DNA of 39,068 nucleotides from an uncultured Bacteroidales bacterium. Lineage in GTDB: Bacteria > Bacteroidota > Bacteroidia > Bacteroidales > Muribaculaceae. Below are positions 1 to 7,128 of this stretch, piece by piece. A program made the position numbers and the translations under genes. Under the pieces are notes generated by a model. It saw nothing but the letters and a program-made list of their open reading frames with translations. It searched no databases and had not been told where the DNA came from. The stretch covers positions 1-39,068 of the forward strand of contig CAMWLW010000016.1 of assembly GCA_947175245.1 (NCBI GenBank). Reading direction: 5' to 3'. Every line of letters begins with the position of its first letter. Position 1 is the first letter of the stretch.

Positions 1-92
1 AGCCGACAGCTCACTGCAGGGACTCTCCTCTTTTTATACCCCCTCAGATTTTGACTGGGTAGGTAACATATCATGTAATTTATATGAATTAT

Positions 93-126
93 ATTGTTAT
101 GTTGACGGAAATTGTTCGTACCTTTG
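93..126 (+). promoter_or_regulatory. Bacteroidetes-type promoter for the TonB receptor
   Basis: TACCTTTG at 119-126 matches the -7 consensus TAnnTTTG. A weak -33-like ATTG sits at 93-96 with a 22-nt spacer. The box ends 4 nt before the GTG start, so transcription should begin at or next to the start codon. Confidence 0.5.
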
Positions 127-130
127 TTGT

Positions 131-2392
131 GTGAAGCGTCTTGAGACATATCTCATATTTGTGTTGTGCACATTTTACAATTTATCAGCTGAATCGGTCG
201 ATGATTCGGCCTATAATTTATATGCCGATACGGTGATGAATTTGCCTCAGGTCTCAGTTACTGCCGTAAAGATTGGTACACAGCTTAGATCAAAACCTGT
301 TTCGGCCACTGTAATTGACGCGTCTGAAATTAAGCGGGATCGAATTGTCAATATGCATCAGGTGAGTGACCTTTCGCCCAATTTGTATATTCCGCGTTAT
401 GGTTCTCGTATCACATCATCGGTTTACATGCGTGGCATCGGTGCACGTATTGACCAGCCTGCTGTGGGACTTACGATTGATAATATTCCGATACTGAATA
501 AGGACAACTACGATTTTGATGTCGACGATATGGTACGTGTCGATATTGTCCGTGGCCCCCAGAACACAATGTTCGGCCGTAATACCATGTGTGGACTTAT
601 TAATATCAATACACTCAGTCCGCTACAGTTTGATGGAGTGAGGGTGACAGCCGAGCTTGGTTCGTATGACACTTACAGGGCGACGGTTGGAGCATACCAT
701 ATACATTCTGAGAATATAGGCGTCGCAGTGGGCGGTTCGGCCGGCGGGAGTACCGGTTATTACCGGAATACCTATAATGGCTGTCGAGTGGGAGGTGAAA
801 AAAACTGGAACGCGTGGTATAAACTCGAGTGGCATCCCGGGCATGACTTGAGCATTGAAAATTCAGGCCGTTTCTATCATTCACAGCAGAGCGGTTACCC
901 TTACGAATTGTTGGGCAGCGGAACAATTGCCTATAATGACACGTGCTTTTATAAGCGCAATTCGTGGCTTGACGGTCTCACTGTCTCGTGGAAACACGAT
1001 GCCTGGAATCTGACATCGGTAACGTCGGTGCAACATATTGACGATAACATGACACTCGACCAGGATTTCCTGCCATTGAACTATTTTACTTTGACGCAGC
1101 GTCGCCGCGAGACATCGGTTACACAGGACTTTATCGTCAGTCACAATACCGACCGGTACACGTGGCTGTTTGGTCTCTTTGGTTTTACACGACACAGTAA
1201 TATGCACGCGCCGGTGACTTTTGGCGCGGTTGGCATCGAGAATCTTATCGAGAATAAGCGAAACGAGAATAATCCGAGCTATCCTATTAAGTGGAATGAA
1301 TCGAGTTTTGTCCTTAACAGTGACTTTATGCACCCTACGCGTGGTCTCGGTGTGTACCACAACAGTACGTTCAACATTGGACGCTGGGTGTTGACCGGGG
1401 CTGTGCGCCTTGATATCGAGCGACCGATGCTCGACTATCACAGTTATACTAACACCGGTTATACGATCTGGAATAATACTGACCCTGCCAACCCCGAGAT
1501 ATTCCGAAACGTCCCCGTTTCACTTGATGAAACAGGATGCCTGTCGCATACATACGTTGAACAGCTTCCCAAGCTGACAGCGCTGTATAAATTGCCGCGT
1601 GTGTCGGGCAACGTTTATGGCTCGGTCTCTAAAGGCTACAAGCCCGGCGGATATAATACGCAAATGTTCAGCGATTTCCTGCAGCAGAAACTTATGGCTT
1701 CGATGGGGCTGACCGAACTGTATGATGCCGACGAAATTATAGGTTACAAGCCCGAGCGCAGTTGGAACTATGAGATCGGCACTCATCTGACTCTGCTTGG
1801 TGGCGATATGTCGATTGACGCTGCTGTGTTCTATATCGATTGTCGGGACCAACAGCTGACGCGCTTTCCCGACGGCACCACTACGGGTCGCATAATGGAT
1901 AATGCCGGTCGCACTCGCAGTGTCGGCTCCGAAATCGCACTGCGTTATTCAATCGACAGCCATTGGTCGACAAATATGTCGTGGGGACATGCCGACGCAC
2001 GCTTTGTCGAGTACAATGACGGCATTAACGACTACAGCGGCAATTTCGTGCCGTACGCGCCGCTTAATACTCTGTATGGCCAGGTCGTCTACGCGACGTC
2101 GTTGCCCGGTTGTGGCATTGATCGTCTCGAGGTGATGGCCGGAGTGAGAGGTACGGGCAATATCTATTGGAACGAATTGAACTCTCAGCGCCAGAATTTC
2201 TATGCTCCTGTCAACATAGCCGCATCAGTGCGGACGAGGATGTTCACAGTCAGATTATGGGCTGAAAATATTAATAAGGTGAAATATTCGACGTTCTATT
2301 TCAAGTCAATGGGTAATGAGTTTGTGCAGCGTGGCGCACCTTTTACATTTGGCGTGTCGGTGAATATGGAACTTGACCTCGATATGCAATAA
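131..2392 (+). CDS. TonB-dependent outer-membrane receptor (siderophore/pesticin-receptor type)
   Basis: Predicted 753-aa outer-membrane TonB-dependent transporter. Residues 1-20 look like a signal peptide (Lys-Arg then a hydrophobic stretch). A plug domain follows (about 40-160), with a VYMRGIG segment, DNIPI and VRGPQNTMFGRNTMCGLIN, all typical plug landmarks. The rest is beta-barrel-like and ends in a short aromatic-containing strand. The length suits the family. There is no CarboxypepD_reg-like N-terminal extension and no SusD gene follows, so this is closer to iron or small-ligand receptors than to a SusC glycan importer; the substrate cannot be read. The start is GTG at 131, chosen because it begins the signal peptide. 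The same frame stays open to the window edge but offers no better start. A TACCTTTG -7 box lies only 4 nt upstream, predicting a leaderless mRNA. Confidence 0.9.
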   Translation: MKRLETYLIFVLCTFYNLSAESVDDSAYNLYADTVMNLPQVSVTAVKIGTQLRSKPVSATVIDASEIKRDRIVNMHQVSDLSPNLYIPRYGSRITSSVYMRGIGARIDQPAVGLTIDNIPILNKDNYDFDVDDMVRVDIVRGPQNTMFGRNTMCGLININTLSPLQFDGVRVTAELGSYDTYRATVGAYHIHSENIGVAVGGSAGGSTGYYRNTYNGCRVGGEKNWNAWYKLEWHPGHDLSIENSGRFYHSQQSGYPYELLGSGTIAYNDTCFYKRNSWLDGLTVSWKHDAWNLTSVTSVQHIDDNMTLDQDFLPLNYFTLTQRRRETSVTQDFIVSHNTDRYTWLFGLFGFTRHSNMHAPVTFGAVGIENLIENKRNENNPSYPIKWNESSFVLNSDFMHPTRGLGVYHNSTFNIGRWVLTGAVRLDIERPMLDYHSYTNTGYTIWNNTDPANPEIFRNVPVSLDETGCLSHTYVEQLPKLTALYKLPRVSGNVYGSVSKGYKPGGYNTQMFSDFLQQKLMASMGLTELYDADEIIGYKPERSWNYEIGTHLTLLGGDMSIDAAVFYIDCRDQQLTRFPDGTTTGRIMDNAGRTRSVGSEIALRYSIDSHWSTNMSWGHADARFVEYNDGINDYSGNFVPYAPLNTLYGQVVYATSLPGCGIDRLEVMAGVRGTGNIYWNELNSQRQNFYAPVNIAASVRTRMFTVRLWAENINKVKYSTFYFKSMGNEFVQRGAPFTFGVSVNMELDLDMQ

Positions 2393-2471
2393 TTGTGCAA
2401 TATTAAGCGTTATAAATTAGTGATATAATTGATAAACCGATAATTTTAACAACACAACATTAACAAATAAG

Positions 2472-3344
2472 ATGAAATTATTTAAACTATTCTTTGCCTC
2501 GATGCTGGCGGTGGTAATGACTTCATGTTTAGGTGACCCTAACAATACTATTACTCAGGATTTCTCGCCCTACTGTCTTTCATACGTATATGACACTACT
2601 ACCGGTGATAACGTGGTTACTTCGGGTGCTACATACCAGCTTGTTAACAACATAGACAAAGGTACGATTGATATCGACATCAGCGGTGTCAAGATGCCTG
2701 ACGGTACTTATATCGCATTCGATGTCAAGGGAACACGATATAGCTACAATGATCAGGGTGCGATGACGCTTTATGTGCCGAGCACAAGTTTCTTAGCAGG
2801 TGGAGCGACGCGCTCGGTTACTGATCTGAGAATGGAATACTACAGCCGTTATCTCGGCAATCAGTCGTTCCCGATGCTGTTGCTCAGCTATATGATCGAC
2901 AGCCGTTACTTTGTGCGTGTCATATACAGCCCGGCCTACTACTGGGGAACTACCACGGTTACCGATCAGGATGGCAATGTGTTCACCAACACCGACCAGA
3001 CGTCGTTCTATGGCGTGCAGTTTGATGTCGATACTAAGAAAGCGAGCTTTGCAGCCATAGGTGCAAAATTCGCTCAGGGTATGCCCTCGCTCAACATGGT
3101 TTTCAAGGACATCGACTACACATTGGATTACTCGGGCTACAAATTGACTAAGGCCGAGCTTACACCTACCATCGGTGATACTCCCTATCCGAGCTACAAA
3201 ATTACCGACTTCAAGATGGAAGGCTATTGGGGCGGCGTGCAGTATGTAAGTTTCACCTGCACTATCGACACCGAGCGTCTGAAGGGTACATATCGTGTCG
3301 AGAGCGCTCTCCAGATTATTCCGGCCAATACGTCAAATCAGTAA
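2472..3344 (+). CDS. Hypothetical exported lipoprotein
   Basis: 290-aa protein with a clear lipoprotein signal: a short Lys-containing N-terminus, a hydrophobic core and a lipobox ending VVMTSC, giving a lipidated Cys19 followed by LGDPNN. The rest is rich in Tyr, Thr and Asp with alternating hydrophobic residues, suggesting a beta-sandwich or beta-rich surface fold. I recognise no named family. It starts 79 nt after the TonB receptor in the same direction, so it may be a surface partner of that receptor. The gap has no good promoter or terminator that I can see. Placement in the outer membrane is inferred from phylum habits. Confidence 0.75.
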   Translation: MKLFKLFFASMLAVVMTSCLGDPNNTITQDFSPYCLSYVYDTTTGDNVVTSGATYQLVNNIDKGTIDIDISGVKMPDGTYIAFDVKGTRYSYNDQGAMTLYVPSTSFLAGGATRSVTDLRMEYYSRYLGNQSFPMLLLSYMIDSRYFVRVIYSPAYYWGTTTVTDQDGNVFTNTDQTSFYGVQFDVDTKKASFAAIGAKFAQGMPSLNMVFKDIDYTLDYSGYKLTKAELTPTIGDTPYPSYKITDFKMEGYWGGVQYVSFTCTIDTERLKGTYRVESALQIIPANTSNQ

Positions 3345-3364
3345 TTTAATCGACGGTTTTTGAT

Positions 3365-4114
3365 ATGTTCGGTTTGTTTAAGAAAAAAAATGCCGATGTG
3401 CGTCTGCCGTTCACTACCGACGTGCATTGTCACCTGGTTCCGGGCATCGACGATGGCTCGGAGTCGGTGGAAGAATCGGTCGAGCTGCTGCAACACATGC
3501 AGCAGTGGGGCATCACGCGCATTATTCCGACACCTCATGTAACCGAAGATACGTTTGAAAACACACCGGCCACCATTGACCCGGCCTACGGGGCGTTGGT
3601 GGCCGGTGCCACTGAAGCCGGGATTGCTATTGAGCTCATGCCGCCATCGGCCGAGTACAGGCTCGACAGCTTCTTTGTCGAACAGCTCGAAAGTGGAAAC
3701 GCACGTCCGCTTGGTAACAGCTTCCTGTTGGTCGAGAATAATTTCTCGATTGAGCCCTGGGGGCTTGACAATATGCTCTATGACCTGTCGCTAAGAGGCT
3801 ACAGGCCTATTCTCGCACACCCCGAGCGCTACATATACTATCACAGCAATTATCCGCGCTATAAACAGCTGCATGACCGGGGTATATTTTTTCAGTGTAA
3901 TTTGCTGAGTCTTAGCGGCTACTATGGAAAGCCCGTGAGAAGTATCGCCATGAAGCTGCTTGATGATAACATGATCGATTTTATAGGCTCAGATCTACAC
4001 CAGATGCGCCATGTTGAGTCAATCGAGGAATATATGAAAACTTCTCACTTCAGACGCGTTAGCGAACGGCTGAAAGACCGATTGATGAATGATACATTTC
4101 TTGACATGAAATAA
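3365..4114 (+). CDS. CpsB/CapC-family tyrosine-protein phosphatase (PHP domain)
   Basis: 249-aa PHP-fold metal-dependent phosphatase like YwqE/CpsB, which removes phosphate from tyrosine kinases controlling capsule or exopolysaccharide chain length. Visible metal-site motifs in order: DVHCHLVPGIDDGS (His21, His23, Asp29/30), PTPHV, AHPERY near the middle, and GSDLH close to the C-terminus. Length is normal for the family. It begins 20 nt after the lipoprotein gene and ends 11 nt before the epimerase-like gene, so the group is probably co-transcribed. No BY-kinase or Wzx/Wzy gene is in the window, so its target must be elsewhere. Family assignment is firm; capsule involvement is inferred. Confidence 0.88.
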   Translation: MFGLFKKKNADVRLPFTTDVHCHLVPGIDDGSESVEESVELLQHMQQWGITRIIPTPHVTEDTFENTPATIDPAYGALVAGATEAGIAIELMPPSAEYRLDSFFVEQLESGNARPLGNSFLLVENNFSIEPWGLDNMLYDLSLRGYRPILAHPERYIYYHSNYPRYKQLHDRGIFFQCNLLSLSGYYGKPVRSIAMKLLDDNMIDFIGSDLHQMRHVESIEEYMKTSHFRRVSERLKDRLMNDTFLDMK

Positions 4115-4125
4115 TTGATTGCGTG

Positions 4126-5046
4126 ATGACCCTGACCGATAAAGACGTTCTCATAGCCGGTGCACAGGAATTTGTAGCGCCTTATATATATAATGTAGTT
4201 GAGAAGGCTGTGCCCGACGACGCTCGTGTGTGGATGCTCGGTACAGGAGAACTCGCCGGCATAAGGTTTGATTTGCACAGCGGCGTTCCTGTGTTGCCTG
4301 CAGCGATGTCGGTCGTGATATACTGTGACGCGCTTGATGACAGGGATAGGCGATACACCCCCGAGACGGCCGTCGGCGCGGTGAAAAATCTTGTGGCCGC
4401 ACTTGAGCCTAACGTGCCGGTCAGCTTTGTGTATATCTCGTCGGCCGAGGTCTACGGTGTTGCAAGCGGTACAAATGTTGACGAGACTGTGATGCCGTCA
4501 CCCGTCAGCCGTTTCGGTAAAGCCAAACTTGCGGTCGAAGAGTTTCTTGCACAATGGTGTGCTGATAATCATGTCAAACTTGCAACACTGCGTCCGGCCA
4601 TGATTGTCGGTACAGGTATGGGCGGCGAACTGCGCACGCTCGTGAACCGTATATATCGCGGCAGCTACAGGCATATTGCCGATAACGACGCTAAGGTCAG
4701 TGTTGTGCATGCCACCTCATTGGCCGACGCGGTTCTTGCTGTAGTGGGGCGCAGTGGTGTATGGAATGTTACCGACGGCGCTGATACTTCCCGTCATGAC
4801 CTGGCCGAAGCGCTCGCATGGCGTATGGGTAATAAGCGCATATTCACTTTGCAACAACCCAAGGCCCGCATCATAGCACGTGTCAACGATTGGCTGCCAT
4901 TGTTCTGGTTAGACAGTAAGGCGCTTGAGGCAGAACTGTCGACCAAAACCCTTTCGGGCGCATTACTGATGGCCGAGACAGGGTTCACCCCTGTGCGCAC
5001 GGTCGATTATCTGCGCACACACAATTATGATGAGTCGAGTTTGTAG
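4126..5046 (+). CDS. NAD-dependent epimerase/dehydratase-like protein with degenerate motifs
   Basis: 306-aa extended short-chain dehydrogenase/reductase fold, the class that modifies nucleotide sugars. The overall layout is right: an N-terminal strand VLIAGA, YISSAEVYG at about 102-110, a Lys at the active-site spacing, and LRPAMIVG downstream. Two hallmark motifs are damaged. The glycine-rich NAD loop keeps Gly12 but has Glu15 and Ala18 where Gly is usual, and the catalytic YxxxK reads F130-G-K-A-K134, with Phe in place of Tyr. It may be a binding or structural pseudo-enzyme, or use altered chemistry. A GTG lies immediately before the chosen ATG. It sits 11 nt after the phosphatase and 3 nt before the next gene. 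Confidence 0.8.
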   Translation: MTLTDKDVLIAGAQEFVAPYIYNVVEKAVPDDARVWMLGTGELAGIRFDLHSGVPVLPAAMSVVIYCDALDDRDRRYTPETAVGAVKNLVAALEPNVPVSFVYISSAEVYGVASGTNVDETVMPSPVSRFGKAKLAVEEFLAQWCADNHVKLATLRPAMIVGTGMGGELRTLVNRIYRGSYRHIADNDAKVSVVHATSLADAVLAVVGRSGVWNVTDGADTSRHDLAEALAWRMGNKRIFTLQQPKARIIARVNDWLPLFWLDSKALEAELSTKTLSGALLMAETGFTPVRTVDYLRTHNYDESSL

Positions 5047-5049
5047 TGT

Positions 5050-5865
5050 ATGAGCCTCCTGATTGATTCGTTAAAGAGTTGTGTAAAACTATTGGTCAAA
5101 TCCCATAGTTGTAAAATTGCAAATGCGTCGCCCGACAGGCCGTTGGTCATAATGGGTAACGGGCCGTCGCTTAAAACTGTATTTGAACAGCAGATGTGTG
5201 TCTTGCACCGCTGTGACACAATGGCCGTTAATTTTGCGGCCAATACTCAGGAATTTTTTGACGTGAAGCCGCGCTATTACACGCTTGCCGACCCTCATTT
5301 CTATCGGGCTACCGACGATAATAATGTTAGGCGCCTAGTAGCGAGCCTTGAATCGGTCGACTGGCCTATGACATTGTTTGTCCCCTATGAAGGCAGGACA
5401 ATGGGCCGTTTGATAAAAAATACAAATATTACAATTGTTTCTTACAACGCTGTCGGGATTGAGGGCTGGTCGTGGCTCACCCGCATGGCGTTTAACCGCC
5501 GGCTTGGCATGCCGCGTCCACGCAACGTCCTTATCCCTTCGGTCATGCTGGGCGTGTGGCTCGGCTACAAGGAGATTTATCTTGTAGGAGCCGATCACTC
5601 ATGGACAACATCACTTAGTGTTGATGAGAATAACAACGTGATAACCAACTTGCCGCATTTCTATGCCGATAACAGTCACGAGCGAGAGCGTGTCAAGGCG
5701 GTTTATGCCGGCGTTCCGTTGCATAGTCTTTTTCACAGTTACTATGTTGCGTTTAAGGCTTACCACCAGATAGAGCGTTGGGCGCGTGAACGCGGGGTGG
5801 CTATATATAATGCTACCCCCGGCAGTTTCATTGATGCTTTTGAGCGTAAAGTTTTGCCCGTTTGA
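5050..5865 (+). CDS. DUF115/Maf-like glycosyltransferase-family protein
   Basis: 271-aa protein whose core begins VIMGNGPSLK (about 34-42), the nucleotide-binding-like signature shared by DUF115/Maf motility-associated glycosyltransferases and GT42 sialyltransferases. A second landmark, YLVGADHSW, occurs about two thirds along and is typical of DUF115. No signal peptide is seen, so it is probably cytoplasmic. It starts 3 nt after the epimerase-like gene, suggesting translational coupling and a shared role in modifying a surface sugar or lipid. A strong hairpin about 75 nt downstream may end the operon. A transferase role is inferred; donor and acceptor are unknown. Confidence 0.72.
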   Translation: MSLLIDSLKSCVKLLVKSHSCKIANASPDRPLVIMGNGPSLKTVFEQQMCVLHRCDTMAVNFAANTQEFFDVKPRYYTLADPHFYRATDDNNVRRLVASLESVDWPMTLFVPYEGRTMGRLIKNTNITIVSYNAVGIEGWSWLTRMAFNRRLGMPRPRNVLIPSVMLGVWLGYKEIYLVGADHSWTTSLSVDENNNVITNLPHFYADNSHERERVKAVYAGVPLHSLFHSYYVAFKAYHQIERWARERGVAIYNATPGSFIDAFERKVLPV

Positions 5866-5938
5866 TTACACAAAAAGCATGTAAACGTTGGTAAATTTCC
5901 AATGTAATATTGCACATATTATATATTGAGATTGTAAG

Positions 5939-5983
5939 TGCCGTGTAACGTAGGTCGACGACCAGTTACACGGCATAGTTGTT
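5939..5983 (+). terminator. Hairpin terminator after the polysaccharide-like operon
   Basis: Perfect 11-bp stem TGCCGTGTAAC (5939-5949) with GTTACACGGCA (5965-5975). A further GGT/ACC pairing lies in the loop and a short T-rich stretch (TTGTTTT) follows. The arms also contain GTGTAAC, resembling the nearby heptamers. Confidence 0.6.
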
Positions 5984-6234
5984 TTATGTAACATAGGTGT
6001 TACAAAACGGTGCAATTGTTGTAGTCCGAATTATATTTTTGACCTCCGTTTGTTACAAAGATTGTAACAAACATTGTGTAGATGTTACATTGTAACAACT
6101 ACTGTAACAAAGGGTATATGAAATATTACAAAAATGTAATACAAATTCGTGCGGTATAAATAACACAAAATCAGCAAAATACAAATGTTAAAATAATTTT
6201 AACATAATTTTGTTGAAATTTTTATTGAAATATT

Positions 6235-6264
6235 TTTGTAATATAAAAACTTGTTGTAACTTTG
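6235..6264 (+). promoter_or_regulatory. Promoter of the ECF sigma factor gene
   Basis: -33 box TTTG at 6235-6238, an 18-nt spacer, then the -7 box TAACTTTG at 6257-6264, a full TAnnTTTG match. The predicted leader is about 70 nt and A-rich, as is common in Bacteroidetes. Confidence 0.75.
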
Positions 6265-6337
6265 CAATGTCAACGAAACAAAAACGTAACACTGACAACA
6301 ATTAAAACTAACAATAACCCACTAAAACGTTTCAACT

Positions 6338-6844
6338 ATGAGTTCAAAAAATTTCCAGACCAAGCTTCTCGATCTTCAGAGTAATCTTCTTAACTTCGCG
6401 TATCTTCTGACCAACAATCGCGACGACGCTTATGATCTTCTTCAGGACACCACCCTCAAGGCTCTTGACAACGAAGACAAGTATGTTGATAATGTCAACT
6501 TCAAAGGTTGGGTGTTCACCATCATGCGCAACATCTTTATCAACAACTATCGCAAGGTCGTTCGCTCAGCAACTATCATCGACCAGACCGAGGATCTCTA
6601 CCACCTCAATCTTCCCCAGGACTCAGGTATCGATACTCCCGAAGGTTCAGTAGCCGTTAAAGAAATCACCGAGGCTATCAACTCGTTCAGCGACGACTAC
6701 CGTATTCCCTTCTCGATGCACGTTGCCGGTTACAAGTACAACGAGATCGCCGACAAGATGGGCCTGCCCCTCGGCACCGTGAAGAGCCGCATCTTCTTCG
6801 CCCGCCAGAAACTCCAGGGCATGCTTGCCGACTACAACAAGTAA
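6338..6844 (+). CDS. ECF-type RNA polymerase sigma factor
   Basis: 168-aa sigma-70 family, ECF subclass. Region 2 spans about residues 10-80: NNRDDAYDLLQDTTLKAL is the region 2.1/2.2 helix, and FKGWVFTIMRNIFINNYRK the 2.3/2.4 DNA-melting and -10-recognising helix. Region 4 spans about 110-165, with YKYNEIADKMGLPLGTVKSR forming the helix-turn-helix for the -35 element. Length is normal. No anti-sigma gene or FecR-like membrane partner is adjacent, unlike many Bacteroidetes ECF systems. Codon use is biased toward C-ending codons compared with its neighbours, hinting at high expression. The large upstream heptamer cluster and dedicated promoter suggest transcriptional rather than anti-sigma control. 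The regulon is unknown. Confidence 0.92.
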   Translation: MSSKNFQTKLLDLQSNLLNFAYLLTNNRDDAYDLLQDTTLKALDNEDKYVDNVNFKGWVFTIMRNIFINNYRKVVRSATIIDQTEDLYHLNLPQDSGIDTPEGSVAVKEITEAINSFSDDYRIPFSMHVAGYKYNEIADKMGLPLGTVKSRIFFARQKLQGMLADYNK

Positions 6845-7003
6845 ACGGCGTGTGTCACGGAAATTTAACGAACTCAATTACAAGATAATTGAAAGACACA
6901 CACACAACCCGCTAATACTGAAAAACACAACACAACATCGCCTTTATTAAAATACATAGACCTTTAAATTACATCTTAATACTGCTTGAAAAAACACGAC
7001 CAG

Positions 7004-7050
7004 AACGGTCAAGCGGCCATCCCGATAAGACAGGGTGGCCGCTTGCCGTT
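7004..7050 (+). terminator. Long hairpin downstream of the sigma factor gene
   Basis: A 10-bp perfect stem CAAGCGGCCA (7010-7019) with TGGCCGCTTG (7036-7045) is extended outward by AACGG/CCGTT and inward by CCC/GGG, with single-base bulges. Only a short TTT follows, so termination is likely but not textbook. It lies 160 nt after the sigma factor stop. The rest of 6845-7003 shows nothing recognisable. Confidence 0.55.
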
Positions 7051-7069
7051 TATGGCCTGTGACGATTGT

Positions 7070-7090
7070 TGTTAACAATAAATGTTAACG
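7070..7090. repeat. Twin GTTAAC palindromes upstream of the TPR gene
   Basis: TGTTAACA (7070-7077) and TGTTAACG (7083-7090) are two palindromic GTTAAC cores 13 bp apart, ending 26 bp upstream of the -7 box at 7117. The placement suits an operator. No regulator can be named. Confidence 0.35.
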
Positions 7091-7116
7091 GCCGGTGTGT
7101 TTTGATCTATTTTTCT

Positions 7117-7124
7117 TACTTTTG
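7117..7124 (+). promoter_or_regulatory. -7 promoter box directly before the TPR gene start
   Basis: TACTTTTG at 7117-7124 matches TAnnTTTG and ends exactly 4 nt before the ATG at 7129, predicting a leaderless transcript. No good -33 box is seen at the usual spacing. Confidence 0.45.
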
Positions 7125-7128
7125 CTAC

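Larger units (their letters stand above)
5866..6337. promoter_or_regulatory. AT-rich regulatory region with seven TGTTACA/TGTAACA heptamers
   Basis: This 472-bp gene-free stretch shows no convincing ORF. After the 5939-5975 hairpin come heptamers at 5987-5993 (TGTAACA), 5998-6004 (TGTTACA), 6051-6057 (TGTTACA), 6063-6069 (TGTAACA), 6083-6089 (TGTTACA), 6091-6097 (TGTAACA) and 6103-6109 (TGTAACA). Three pairs form inverted repeats. The middle pair extends to a perfect 10-bp palindrome arm, 6049-6058 with 6062-6071. The cluster ends about 125 bp upstream of the sigma-factor promoter, consistent with operator sites for a dimeric or multimeric regulator. The regulator is unknown. Confidence 0.6.

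Noticed and set aside
1-130. Riboswitch or upstream gene end before the TonB receptor
   Set aside because: No cobalamin, TPP or other conserved core could be recognised; the receptor frame is open to the window edge, but the signal peptide starts at 131.
131-3344. SusC/SusD polysaccharide utilisation pair
   Set aside because: The receptor lacks the SusC N-terminal extension, the following 290-aa lipoprotein is too short and lacks SusD features, and no glycoside hydrolase is nearby.
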